A DNA stretch of 52,997 nt, from positions 95,484 through 148,480 of the forward strand of contig JH154547.1 in NCBI GenBank assembly GCA_000226015.1, given 5' to 3'. The stretch comes from Mnemiopsis leidyi. Its lineage: Eukaryota > Ctenophora > Tentaculata > Lobata > Bolinopsidae. A program made the translations under genes and the position numbers. This document shows, in pieces, positions 31,677-42,024 of the stretch (within the stretch, counting starts at the first letter, position 1; every line of letters starts with the position of its first letter). Under the pieces are notes generated by a model. It made no database searches and had not been told where the DNA came from. It saw only the letters and a program-made list of their open reading frames with translations.

Positions 31677-32047
31677 AGAACAAAAATGGCCCTCAAGTTA
31701 AGTAATCATCTGGTTAGCGTATTCAAGTACTTATTCTTACTCTTAGAACAATGTCAGATTATCTACATTAGTTATATTATGCTTATTAATGAAATTACAA
31801 TAGATTTCTATGACAGTAATTATCACTCGTTACTCGTTAGTTCTGAAATGTTCGAATTTTATTGCTGATAATGTGTTTATTGAGAGAATATATTGAATCA
31901 GTATCACATCAATCCTTATTCAAATTCTGACACGCACTTGATACGGAATCTGAATCTGTGCGATTATTTCACAGTCACTGTCAGATGATTCACAGTTAGA
32001 ATCATCATCACAAGATTGACTTTTAGGAACTTAAAAGTTACTTATAC

Positions 32048-32110
32048 GTCATCAAGTCCTATCTTAATAGGAATTTCAATTAGATGTTCCAAGGTTCCAA
32101 ACAAGACGCT
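32048..32110 (-). CDS. Candidate 63-base internal exon
   Basis: Acceptor CTGCAG before 32110 and donor GTATAAG after 32048 enclose exactly 21 codons, open only in one frame (phase 0-0): SVLFGTLEHLIEIPIKIGLDD without its last residue is 20. It may belong to the 5' part of the minus-strand gene ending at 28562, but the phase does not fit that gene's next known exon, so a further exon or a different gene is needed. Confidence 0.3.
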
Positions 32111-32455
32111 CTGCAGGGAGATGAGATATTTCACGTGTGAACAATCAACGTAACCAACAACAAGACTGATGAGGAATCAGAAGAGAAGTAAAACAAATCA
32201 TTAAGACGCCGGGCGAGACATTAAACTCGATTATCCCCCTGAAAGTGAGGATCATGAAATCAATACCCGCTATTAGAAAAACACTAGAAAGTTGGGAGCA
32301 AATAATCCCATGCCTGCAGTTCGGCAGATACAAGCAATTTCAGGGAGGCTGTTGGCGTTGCTCTGTGATTATCATTCAAGGGAGGACAAATTTCGTGCTG
32401 TGTGACACTGACAGGATAAGGGATTCTGTAATACTGGGATCAGTTGCAGCAGTGG

Positions 32456-32595
32456 CACGTGGTGCTGTCACGTGGTTTCCTATTTCGATCACGTGTGTTA
32501 CCTCACATACAGCGACATGACATAGAGTAAGAGTGTAGACATTGTGTTGAACTTGACAAGTAAAATAAACAAATGTCACGTGACCTTATCACGTG
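32456..32595. promoter_or_regulatory. Cluster of five CACGTG E-boxes
   Basis: CACGTG occurs at 32456, 32469, 32490, 32577 and 32590. Several are flanked as TCACGTG, one as GTCACGTGAC, which is the palindromic form preferred by MITF/TFE, USF and MYC-type bHLH-Zip factors. A further TCACGTG is at 32132. Such density is far above chance for a 6-bp palindrome and suggests an enhancer or promoter, perhaps for the minus-strand gene to the left. Function is inference. Confidence 0.55.
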
Positions 32596-32599
32596 TGAG

Positions 32600-33320
32600 A
32601 GAAGAGAGAAAAGGGGACCGACAATTAGTCTGCCTTGGTTTGCCCACCACACAGACACTTAGAAGTAGAACTGTCAGAGCTCAAATCTTAGCTTTAACTT
32701 TATAAATATAATTATAAGTATCACGGCCAGGATCAAGCACCGCTCTAATTTTTACACCTCGAGCACAATCTCCTCTCCTTGTCCAGTCCCATAAATTTTC
32801 GGGCCACCCCAGTTCCCCAATTGCTCGGATTTGGTTATGATTTACCTCCGCAGGATGTGACAGCCGTGAGTGGCCAAAGCTAAGTTATTGTGAAATCTAA
32901 AACATATTTTGATGTTCTCTCAATTTAAAGCAGGGCCAGGATCACTTTCCTAATATTTGTCGCGGTGATACCCGGATATAATCTCGTCAAACCTAATATC
33001 TGGTATCTGAACCTCAGCCCATGTCGTCAGTCGTGTATCATGATGGGGACCGTAGGGAGAGCCATGGCATTTAATTGGCAGCGCCTCGTAAGTGGATTTG
33101 ACAATTGACATTGATCGCACAAATCATATCTTAAAATTAAATTGACCATTTGACCATAAAACTCCATTTTGACCCGTGACTGTGAGTGTGAGCACAGAGC
33201 ATCATACGACCATGGAATTGGCCATGTGCAAGTTTATCTGATAATCGATGATCGACCATGGGATGATCGACCATGGGACATTGTACTTGTAGTTGTACGC
33301 AAACTTCACGCGCTGCCATT
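32600..33320. other. Non-coding stretch
   Basis: No gene seen. Moderately AT-rich with a few short GACCATTTGACCAT repeats (about 33140-33280) similar to a stretch at 1380-1460. Confidence 0.5.
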
Positions 33321-33527
33321 AGGGGTCGTTCACATATGACGTCATCACCTAGGGGGGAGGGGGTTTCCAAATGATGATGATTGATGACGAGGGGGGAGGG
33401 GGGTTTGGCCAATGATGATGTCATCAAAAATTTTTGGATTTATAGGTACTTTTTTGAAAATTTTTTGATTTCTTTTGAAAATTTTTAGTACTAGTAATTT
33501 TACAAAATTCAAGTAAGTAAAAATTTT

Positions 33528-34489
33528 NNNNNNNNNNNNNNNNNNNNNNNNNNNNNNNNNNNNNNNNNNNNNNNNNNNNNNNNNNNNNNNNNNNNNNNNN
33601 NNNNNNNNNNNNNNNNNNNNNNNNNNNNNNNNNNNNNNNNNNNNNNNNNNNNNNNNNNNNNNNNNNNNNNNNNNNNNNNNNNNNNNNNNNNNNNNNNNNN
33701 NNNNNNNNNNNNNNNNNNNNNNNNNNNNNNNNNNNNNNNNNNNNNNNNNNNNNNNNNNNNNNNNNNNNNNNNNNNNNNNNNNNNNNNNNNNNNNNNNNNN
33801 NNNNNNNNNNNNNNNNNNNNNNNNNNNNNNNNNNNNNNNNNNNNNNNNNNNNNNNNNNNNNNNNNNNNNNNNNNNNNNNNNNNNNNNNNNNNNNNNNNNN
33901 NNNNNNNNNNNNNNNNNNNNNNNNNNNNNNNNNNNNNNNNNNNNNNNNNNNNNNNNNNNNNNNNNNNNNNNNNNNNNNNNNNNNNNNNNNNNNNNNNNNN
34001 NNNNNNNNNNNNNNNNNNNNNNNNNNNNNNNNNNNNNNNNNNNNNNNNNNNNNNNNNNNNNNNNNNNNNNNNNNNNNNNNNNNNNNNNNNNNNNNNNNNN
34101 NNNNNNNNNNNNNNNNNNNNNNNNNNNNNNNNNNNNNNNNNNNNNNNNNNNNNNNNNNNNNNNNNNNNNNNNNNNNNNNNNNNNNNNNNNNNNNNNNNNN
34201 NNNNNNNNNNNNNNNNNNNNNNNNNNNNNNNNNNNNNNNNNNNNNNNNNNNNNNNNNNNNNNNNNNNNNNNNNNNNNNNNNNNNNNNNNNNNNNNNNNNN
34301 NNNNNNNNNNNNNNNNNNNNNNNNNNNNNNNNNNNNNNNNNNNNNNNNNNNNNNNNNNNNNNNNNNNNNNNNNNNNNNNNNNNNNNNNNNNNNNNNNNNN
34401 NNNNNNNNNNNNNNNNNNNNNNNNNNNNNNNNNNNNNNNNNNNNNNNNNNNNNNNNNNNNNNNNNNNNNNNNNNNNNNNNNNNNNNNNN
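33528..34489. other. Assembly gap (962 N)
   Basis: A continuous run of N, flanked on both sides by the same repeat block, which suggests a gap caused by tandem repetition. Confidence 1.
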
Positions 34490-34811
34490 GAGGGGGTTTG
34501 GCCAATGATGATGTCATCAAAAATTTTTAGGATTTATAGGACTTTTTTGAAAATTTTTGATTTCTTTTGAAAATTTTTATCAGAATTTTACAAAATCAGA
34601 AGAAAAATTTTCAAGTAAAAATTCTGATTAAGAAATTTGGTGAAATACTGTGTTTTCACTGACATAGTATAAAAAATTTCAAAAATGACTGCAAATTAAA
34701 AGACCAAAAATCAAGTTTTTTGACTTGAAGTAGGGGGGGGGGGTTTCTGACTGTGATGATGTCATTATGTTAATTTACCTCTGACATTTAGGGGAGGTTT
34801 TGTCATGATGT

Positions 34812-34921
34812 TGTAGGTTGATAACCTACTGTCGCGGCCATCACGCGCTGTCACGCATTTCTGGCCTGGCGACATATGAATTTCGAAATCGAAGAAAATC
34901 TAGACGCGCATCGCCCGTTGA
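34812..34921 (+). repeat. GC-rich dispersed repeat, copy A
   Basis: Begins TGTAGGTTGATAACCTACTG, passes through CATCACGCGCTGTCACGCAT and TGGCCTGGCGACA, and ends TAGACGCGCATCGCCCGTTG. Nearly identical to 52183-52283 except for a small insertion after GGCGACA. Inserted within the TIR element. Confidence 0.85.
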
Positions 34922-35001
34922 TCATGATGATGAATGATGACGGAGGGGGGGGGGGGGGTAAAAATTACCGAAAATTTGCTGACGTCATAGGTGAACGACC
35001 C

Positions 35002-36566
35002 ATTATCATAATCACCTGTCAGTGTCACGCGTTCTTTGACTGGGGACCTCAACATGCAGCACACACAACGGAGCAGCGCGCACGTTTTCCCCGTCCCGTC
35101 ATTTTATTCTCGGAGAAATTTCTAATTCTATTCGCTTCGAATGAGGGTCGTACAAAGTCAAACAACATGTGCACATGCATGCAATTCTTGCAATTCCACT
35201 TCCAGTTGCCTGCTCGGAGGGAAATGAAGAGAGAGCCGTGCAAACTTCCAGACGCGCATTAACTTAAAGATAATTGTGAAACTTGGACTGGCAAATAAAA
35301 AGTCTTTGGAGCTAGAGGGAGGGTGAGAGAAAAGGAACAATATGATCATATTATGACGTGAAATGAAAGATAATATTCTTTGATAAGTTACGATTTGGTC
35401 CTAAAACCAGACGTTTTTGTTTATGTTAGTGTTACGAGCAATACTAATAGTTGTTGTTTGTGAAATTTGAATAAAGGTTTCAGTGTTTGTAATTTTATGT
35501 TTCTATTATCTGCGGAGACTAAGAGCGTAAACAAAATCGAATTATTTGGATAAAATTTAAAAAGATATCATACACATTTAAGAAATATCAAAGAGATTGA
35601 TTAGACATAAACGAATAAAAAAGAATGAGTGAATAAGGAATTGGACTTAATGAAGTCAGAATTCTGGAGAGGGGTAAGATTTTGATATATCACGTGGGGG
35701 CAGTACTCAAAACCGATTGGCGGTAAGACGTAGTAGCCCGACGTTGTTAATGTCAGGCCTATACATAGGTGCAAAAGTTTTTTTACTGGTAGGACGATTT
35801 CAAAAATGTCTGCCAGAAGTATTTTTCGGTCGAAATCGATTTTCTGAACGAAACATCAATTTCTAACCGAAACATTAGTTTCTAGCCGAAAAATAACATC
35901 GATATGTAATCTGAAACATCAGTTTTAAACCCAAACATCCTTTTCTGACCGAAACATCAGTTTCTAACAAAAAATCGCACCAGTTTCTACAAAAAATTAG
36001 TTCTGAACCGCAAAATAACGTCTAATTCTAAACGAAAGCCATAGTTTCAGCAGAAAAAAACTTAACTTATATTGTATTTGATTTCGTTTATCAGAAAAAT
36101 TTCGGTTAGAACGATGTTTAATTAAAGTAGGAATCCTCCCGCCGTTTTTTGCAGAGGTGGGTCTATATGTTATCTTATGGGCCAATCGCTTTCCTGATCC
36201 TCTCCAACAATTCTGACGTACCTTTATCGTAATATTCAATTATGAAATAAGGTCAGTAGCTGTCGCAAAAATAAAACATCTATACTCTGTTAATTCGAGT
36301 TATTGAGCGTACTAAACTGTTTCTTGGGAGCTTATACTTGCATAAAATATTAAAACAATGACCTCCTTCCTCCCGACATAAAATTAAAAAGTAAAAATTA
36401 GGTTAAAAGAGGCGCTAAAAACAATTCCAATTCTAAACTAACAAAAGATAAAAACAAATTTCGATTTTCATTACAGGATTAAACGTTAAAATAACTCCTA
36501 AATTAGAACATTTCACGATTTATACAAATGCACATCAATGCTAAAATATCATTAAAATCGAGCCCC
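35002..36566. other. Repeat-rich non-coding DNA downstream of STN1
   Basis: The segment 35090-35230 shares CTATTCGCTTCGAATGAGGG and neighbouring motifs with the reverse strand at about 51950-52020. The rest is AT-rich. An array of degenerate 19-20 bp units (TTTCTRACCGAAACATCAG) runs from about 35830 to 36020. No gene is supported; the STN1 stop is at 36567. Confidence 0.6.
35830..36020. repeat. Degenerate 19-20 bp tandem repeat (CCGAAACATCAGTTTCTRA)
   Basis: At least eight diverged copies in a row, for example CCGAAACATTAGTTTCTAG, CTGAAACATCAGTTTTAAA, CCGAAACATCAGTTTCTAA. Confidence 0.8.
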
Positions 36567-39500
36567 CTAAACTGATATGTAAAAACCGGTCTCTGATTCG
36601 TATACATCGCCGTCCATCAGTAACGTCGAGACAACAGCGTCAATGTGCTCAGACAACCCAGGGTGGCTTTTCTTCATCTGTTTCGTATCTATCTGAAAGG
36701 ATAGAAGGTTGGGCATTCGTAAAATGAATCCTTCGGATGGCTTTTAATAATAATAATAATTATTATGCATCAATTTCACTGCAGACAATAGCACGTAAAA
36801 ACGCGATAAAATACACACTGAAAAATGCACTGCTAACAGAATGGAATACTGAGCAAATAAAGCCAATGTCAATGCAATGTTGACTTAGTATAAACTCTAC
36901 TTGTAATATCAAATGTTTACCTGTTTGCTGGCAGTCAGACATTTGGTCACCAAATCATGAACTTTCTTCCGATCTTTCTGAAGTTTACAGGACTTCTGAA
37001 GAGAACAATTGTTGAAACGACGGGAATTATGTAGCAACAAGCAATAGCATACCTATCAAGATAGCATAAGAGATCTGATATTCATTTTCAACTATACGTA
37101 ACGTGAACAATTACGATTTATATCGAGTGATGGCAGAACTTATATATTCGACATATTTACGGTGTATACATACAATCTCAACGTGTGGGATCCAAGAGAC
37201 TGCATACACTTATAACTAGAAGCCTCGAGTGGAGTCGTGAAACTATGCTATTCGCAGTAGGTTTTTAATCTTATATTGTAAAAACTATAAGTAGTATATC
37301 AGGACCTGTGGAGCCATGGGGCGTTCACACCGGCAACCGGGATAAGATGTTCGGAGGCACGCCGTAAATGTTTAAAAGCACAAATAGGAACTGAAATCGA
37401 TAAAATATCATAGCATACCATTTGAAAGACACTGAATAATGATGCAGGGATACATTTCTGTGCCAAGATGTGATTCGTACCACACAAGGCTAAGTCCACA
37501 TGAAATGATTTAATGTGGCAATGGCCATTGAGAAAGACGGTGGCAGGAGAAAAGATGTCGCAAGAATATCGAGATCCACTTCACAGGTACAAGTAACAAA
37601 TGCCGACATCATTGCGGAGCAAGAAATATCACAACGAATGTAAGCTGAACTGGACTCAGTATGACCAAAACATCAGCCGCGCGCAGTTTATATACCACGC
37701 GCCTGTCACACACACAGCTGAAAACTTTAGCCTTTGTACAGAGATAAAATGCTAATTTGCTAGTTTCAAAAGTTGTTAAAATGTTTATGTCCCATACGTT
37801 AAAAAGATGAATTGGGCGTGTACCGATCACGAGAATTTCCGTATTTCTGAAGAAACCCCATCCTTGGAATCGTCACAAATTGACGATTTAGTTGACTTGA
37901 AGAGTAATTAGCAAGAAAGAATCATAACAATTTGCAAAATAGACCCACGTCATTCAAGTTTGAGAATTCCCGGTGTATTTCGCGTAAGATCGCATCCTCT
38001 TCACGTCCGGTTAAAGCAGTGAGACACTGCAGCCATATGTTCACATTCTGAATCTCTTTGTACTGGGAGATACTGCTGCAGGGACCTAAAATTATAGTTT
38101 TACGAGGACAATTCGGCAATACGACCATTTCTTCGATCTAAAGCTCAATTTCGCACTTTCTTATTCCTTGTACCTGAACCCAAACAAACGTCGAAATAAA
38201 TTTTCTAAACTTAGATCAGAAACACAGACCCACCTTTCTGTAAAACGTTCTCCATTACAGCATCGCGTATCTTCTGTTCGAATTCAGTGCATTGTGCCGA
38301 CACATCAGGCAACATTAATGGCTTCTTTTCGAGTCTTTTCATGGCTTCGTCAGAAAGGGCTAAGTGTAGAGTCAGCTGATTCATATCATCCTGAAAGCAA
38401 AGAAAGGGTAAACTTAGTGTAGTATATACGTATGTATTGACGAAACACGATTATAACTTTTTCAAATTTTAGTCAGCACGCTGAGAAGAAATGAGGTTTT
38501 ACCGTTCGTGAATAGATAATGAATAATCGGGCAATAGTGAAAAGTTGTAAAAATTGTGAGAGCCTGACGGCAGTCAAGTTTCTGAGGGAACATTTCATTA
38601 GTTTAGCCTGATCTAGAACTCTTTATTTTGCTTTAAACAGTCATCAATTCGAGGTATAATAACATTAAAAACCCGTTACTGAAACAAAATCTCCTCAAAA
38701 ATTACCAGATCAAACATTTCAACGATCTTCAGCTCAATGTTATCCCTGAATTGGGCGACTTTGGCTGTGACACACACAAGATCTCCAAGCGAATACCGAG
38801 TAGGTGAGGTACTGCTGTTTGTAAATGTGTGCCACTGTACGCAGTGCACCGCCCCGGTGGTATCTTCAACCTTGTATTTCGTGAATTTCTCCCTTGGATC
38901 GAATTCTGCGGATAAAGTAATATAATAATTAGACGAATTGCAAATTTCACTATTTTATATACATTTGTATTTTGAAACTTGACATTGGAGTAAGTGAAAA
39001 CGCGATGGTACCAGCTATCTGTCAGCGCTATGTTAGCGAATTTATAGCATCTGAAATGACTTGTCTATCGCTCTGTGAAATGAAAAAGCAAGATATAGTA
39101 GGTAAAATGCTTTATTTCGTAATTTCACGATTCTTCGAACATATGAGTTTGATTTAGACATTCCGCAGTTAGTCATACGAAGGTAAGATTTAGAGAAGAT
39201 GAGTGATTATTGAATTTGAGGGTCCAGTTTGTTGTGCTGTAATACAATGAGCATAGTTCACATACTTCACCTACATCCGGTAAAGTGTTCAATGATTTGG
39301 ACACAATCATCTAAATTTCATCTTAAGTTCCTTTCAGTTTTGTGCTTATTCAGTGGCAATTTTGTCTTACGAAGCGGTCGATCAAGGACCCGGTCAGGCG
39401 ATTATTATTATCATAGAGAACACACGGCACACCGAAGTGCTAAGCTAACTAAGGTCTATAAATAGCTCGCTATAGAGCCTTCTATAATTAGGTTCAAACA

Positions 39501-41863
39501 TAAAATTCTGCAGCAGAACGATCAGAGTAATTAGATCAGAATTCTTGATAGCTAGCTTATCTTTGTCCAAAAATCAGACGATATTATTTCAACGTAGGTA
39601 TTCCTTACAACGATCAGGCTGGAACAGTTCCAAGACATTCCCGCTAAGACCCTTCTCAAACATTCCAGGAATTAAGACTTAACCACTATGAACGATCAAC
39701 GAGGGGTCAGTTTAATCGCGCTGGCGTTATTGAATCGTCATTTTTAAGTGACTTTATAGTACGCCCATGATCTCAGACGAAATCATTGAGATTTACATTT
39801 ACCGAAGGACGATTTTAGGAAGAATTAATTAATGCCAGCAGTTTGCAGATATATTCCCACAGCGATAGCCAAATTGGATAACTCAAAATAAATGAGAGTT
39901 AGCGGGGAATAGATGTGTGAGATAGAGTAACGTGAGGTAGAGTAGATGTGAGGTAGAGTAGATGTGAGGTAGAGTAGATGTGAGGTAGAGTAGATGTGAG
40001 GTAGAGTAGATGTGAGATAGAGTAGATGTGAGGTAGAGTAGATGTGAGGTAGAGTAGATGTGAGTTAGAGTAGATAAGAGGTAGAGTAGATGTGAGGTAG
40101 AGTAGATGTTAGACGTGAGGTACAGTAGATGTGAGGTAGAGTAGATGTGAGGTAGAGTAGATGTGAGGTAGAGTAGCTTTGAGGTAGAGTACAAGATATG
40201 CACTGCAGATATTTGAATGGACAATTCTCTCTTCTGAAAGTTGACGGACTGGTACTCTACGCATTAGATTATGATCCAACAAACAGGAGGGATGGAGTGA
40301 TAAACAAGATGACTGAGGAGATGTTTACTGTAAGGATTCTATAATACAATCTTTAATACAATCTGTCACGTCTACTTCTGTTATCTTGACAGGTAACCAA
40401 ACACAAATAAGGACATAGTGCACATTTAACGATCGCTCTTATCTCGTCTTACACATGTAGGTACTGTAGCCATACAAGTTGCACATCACTCAGATGCCTC
40501 CGTTAATGTACTTTGCATACTCTATACAATGTATAATGTACTGTGTACTCACTATACAATGTACAACCAACAATGTACACAGTGCTGACTGCCGTTACTT
40601 TTACTTACCTGCACAGTGCACCTATAGTTAATGTTGGACACTGGACAGCGTAATATAATTATAACATACTTTTTCTATTTGTCGCAAGTCAGTGCAGGTT
40701 AGCAAGTAAGTAATATTTAAGTTATAATTTCTCTAATATTTATGTTGTAATATTAAATACTAAGTCACGTGACGATACAGAAACCTCACAAAACTAGTAT
40801 CAGAGCTAATGCTCGTCCATTGCTACAGATTCTAGAAGTGACTGTATTCTGTCCGGACTAAGAATCGTTTAAGACAAGTTGAAACCTTTAAAATTTGTGT
40901 ATTAACACTCTCTAAACCGTCAAATCCGCTCTGTTAAATCATATGAAAATCGCGTCATGTACAAAATTATGGAATTTGCATCATCTTACACTTATTAAGT
41001 TACACGTTGTACCACAAAGAATCATTACATAATCTCCAATTTGGGGGAGTATCGCTTTGTGACATGTTGAAATGCGATACGAGAAGCTTCTCTTCGGGGC
41101 GCTGTCCACTTCCACTCAGTTGTGTAGAACGACGAGAGACAGCTGACAGCTGTTTCATTTCATTGTCAAGAAGCCGATCTAAAGTAGGCCCAAAGTAGGT
41201 CACTAAAGCAAAAAATTTACCCCACCTTGAAAAATGCAAATGGCGTTATTCACCTTGATAGGTTCCTGGCGTTGAATATGAGCCGGTGAATTTAGCTGAC
41301 ACGGAGTTTGTGCAGTGCTAACTTAACTTTATGTTATGAGTTTAAATGCAGTTAGAGGGCCTTGAGGGGTTTCAGGACAATAAGCGGACTAAAACATAGT
41401 CCAATGAAAACGGAATAACTAAAATTGTTTAAAATGAACAGACTTCAGCTGTGGTACTGTCCAACTAAGCTTTACATCTCATTGTAAAATAATGACTACT
41501 GAATAAGTGAATGTAAAACACAGGACCCATAACCGTGTTATTCATTCTATGCATCAACAAACCAATACGTTTAATGATTTGTGTAGGGTAAAATATTATA
41601 TTGTTATATCGGTAAAAACCATTTACCAAACATTTACACTGAGTATAGAAGAGAAACAAACCTGTGATAAGACCTAGGATCTGAACTTTCTGAAGAGGAT
41701 GATTGAAGATCTCCCACAGTCCAGGTACAACTGGAGACGGTTTCAGAGCAGACAGAGAACCGATCCTGAGTTTTAGTGGCAGCCAAAACAGGGGATCTAG
41801 TCCTATCAGAGTTCCTGAAATATGGGAAGTAGGTAGTGAATAAAGTGATGTGTGGCAATACAT
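36567..41863 (-). CDS. STN1: CST complex subunit STN1
   Basis: Seven exons: 41863-41662 (or from 41814 if spliced to an upstream exon), 38905-38706, 38390-38234, 38085-37929, 37846-37798, 36995-36921, 36692-36567. All phases agree (1,0,1,2,0,0). Exon 1 holds GLDPLFWLPLKLRIGSL and VPGLWEIFNHPLQKVQILG, matching the STN1 N-terminus before the OB fold. Exon 2 continues the OB fold (YKVEDTTGAVHCVQW, GDLVCVTAKV). Exons 3-5 give the first winged helix (AILREIHREF, VGLFCK). Exons 6-7 give the last winged helix (KVHDLVTKCL, HPGLSEHIDAVVSTLL). With the ATG at 41863 the protein has 321 residues (human 368). Exon 5 (49 bases) is the least certain, with weak donors on both sides. Family role: with CTC1 and TEN1 binds single-stranded DNA and aids pol-alpha-primase fill-in at telomeres. 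Intron 1 holds a 16-bp minisatellite. Confidence 0.85.
39900..40195. repeat. 16-bp minisatellite (AGATGTGAGGTAGAGT)n in STN1 intron 1
   Basis: About 17 units, mostly exact, with variants such as AGATAAGAGGTAGAGT and one 9-base interruption (AGATGTTAGACGTGAGG). Reads through as an apparent open frame on the minus strand purely from the repeat. Confidence 0.92.
40480..40580. repeat. TACAATGTA-type palindrome cluster
   Basis: CTATACAATGTATAATGTAC, CTATACAATGTACAACC and CAATGTACACAGT follow one another in STN1 intron 1. Similar clusters occur at about 43845-43875, 47663-47745 and 47935-47975. Confidence 0.6.
41000..41202 (-). CDS. Candidate terminal exon, unidentified
   Basis: Acceptor GCTTTAG before 41202, then 67 codons to a stop at 41000, phase 1 entry (V)TYFGPTLDRLLDNEMKQL..., RRSTQLSGSGQRPEEKLL. 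Composition is protein-like and not simple sequence. It lies in STN1 intron 1, same strand. It could be an alternative 3' exon for the Ser-rich exon at 42099-43098 (phase also fits) or a leftover of another gene. No family recognised. Confidence 0.3.
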
Positions 41864-42024
41864 TGTTACTATTACATTGTAAATATTACTCTATTACTAA
41901 TTACACTGAGGTTTTGGATTTTGGATCATGAGCTTTTGGGTTTTGGATCATGAGCTAATGGTCATAAATCATGATGCATACTCATCGAACAGCAGTTATA
42001 TAAATAGTAAGCTTATATCACTGC

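Larger units (their letters stand above)
33322..35001. mobile_element. TIR element spanning the large gap (GGGTCGTTCAC termini)
   Basis: Left terminus GGGGTCGTTCACATATGACG (33322 onward) and right terminus TGACGTCATAGGTGAACGACCC ending 35001, read by their halves, are inverted repeats of about 22 bp. Inside each end are G-runs (GGGGGGAGGGGG) and GATGATGATG stretches. A block TTGGCCAATGATGATGTCAT + AAAAATTTTT... occurs on both sides of the gap (33404 and 34497), so the unseen part is probably tandemly repeated. A separate GC-rich repeat (34812-34921) is nested near the right end. No transposase is seen, though the gap could hide one. A degenerate relative lies at 1268-1774. Confidence 0.6.

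Noticed and set aside
33345-34520. 391-codon open frame on the minus strand
   Set aside because: Nearly all of it is the N-gap; the ends are repeat sequence.
39883-40224. 113-codon open frame rich in Ser/Thr/Leu/Tyr on the minus strand
   Set aside because: Wholly produced by the 16-bp minisatellite, whose length lets a frame stay open; not a gene.
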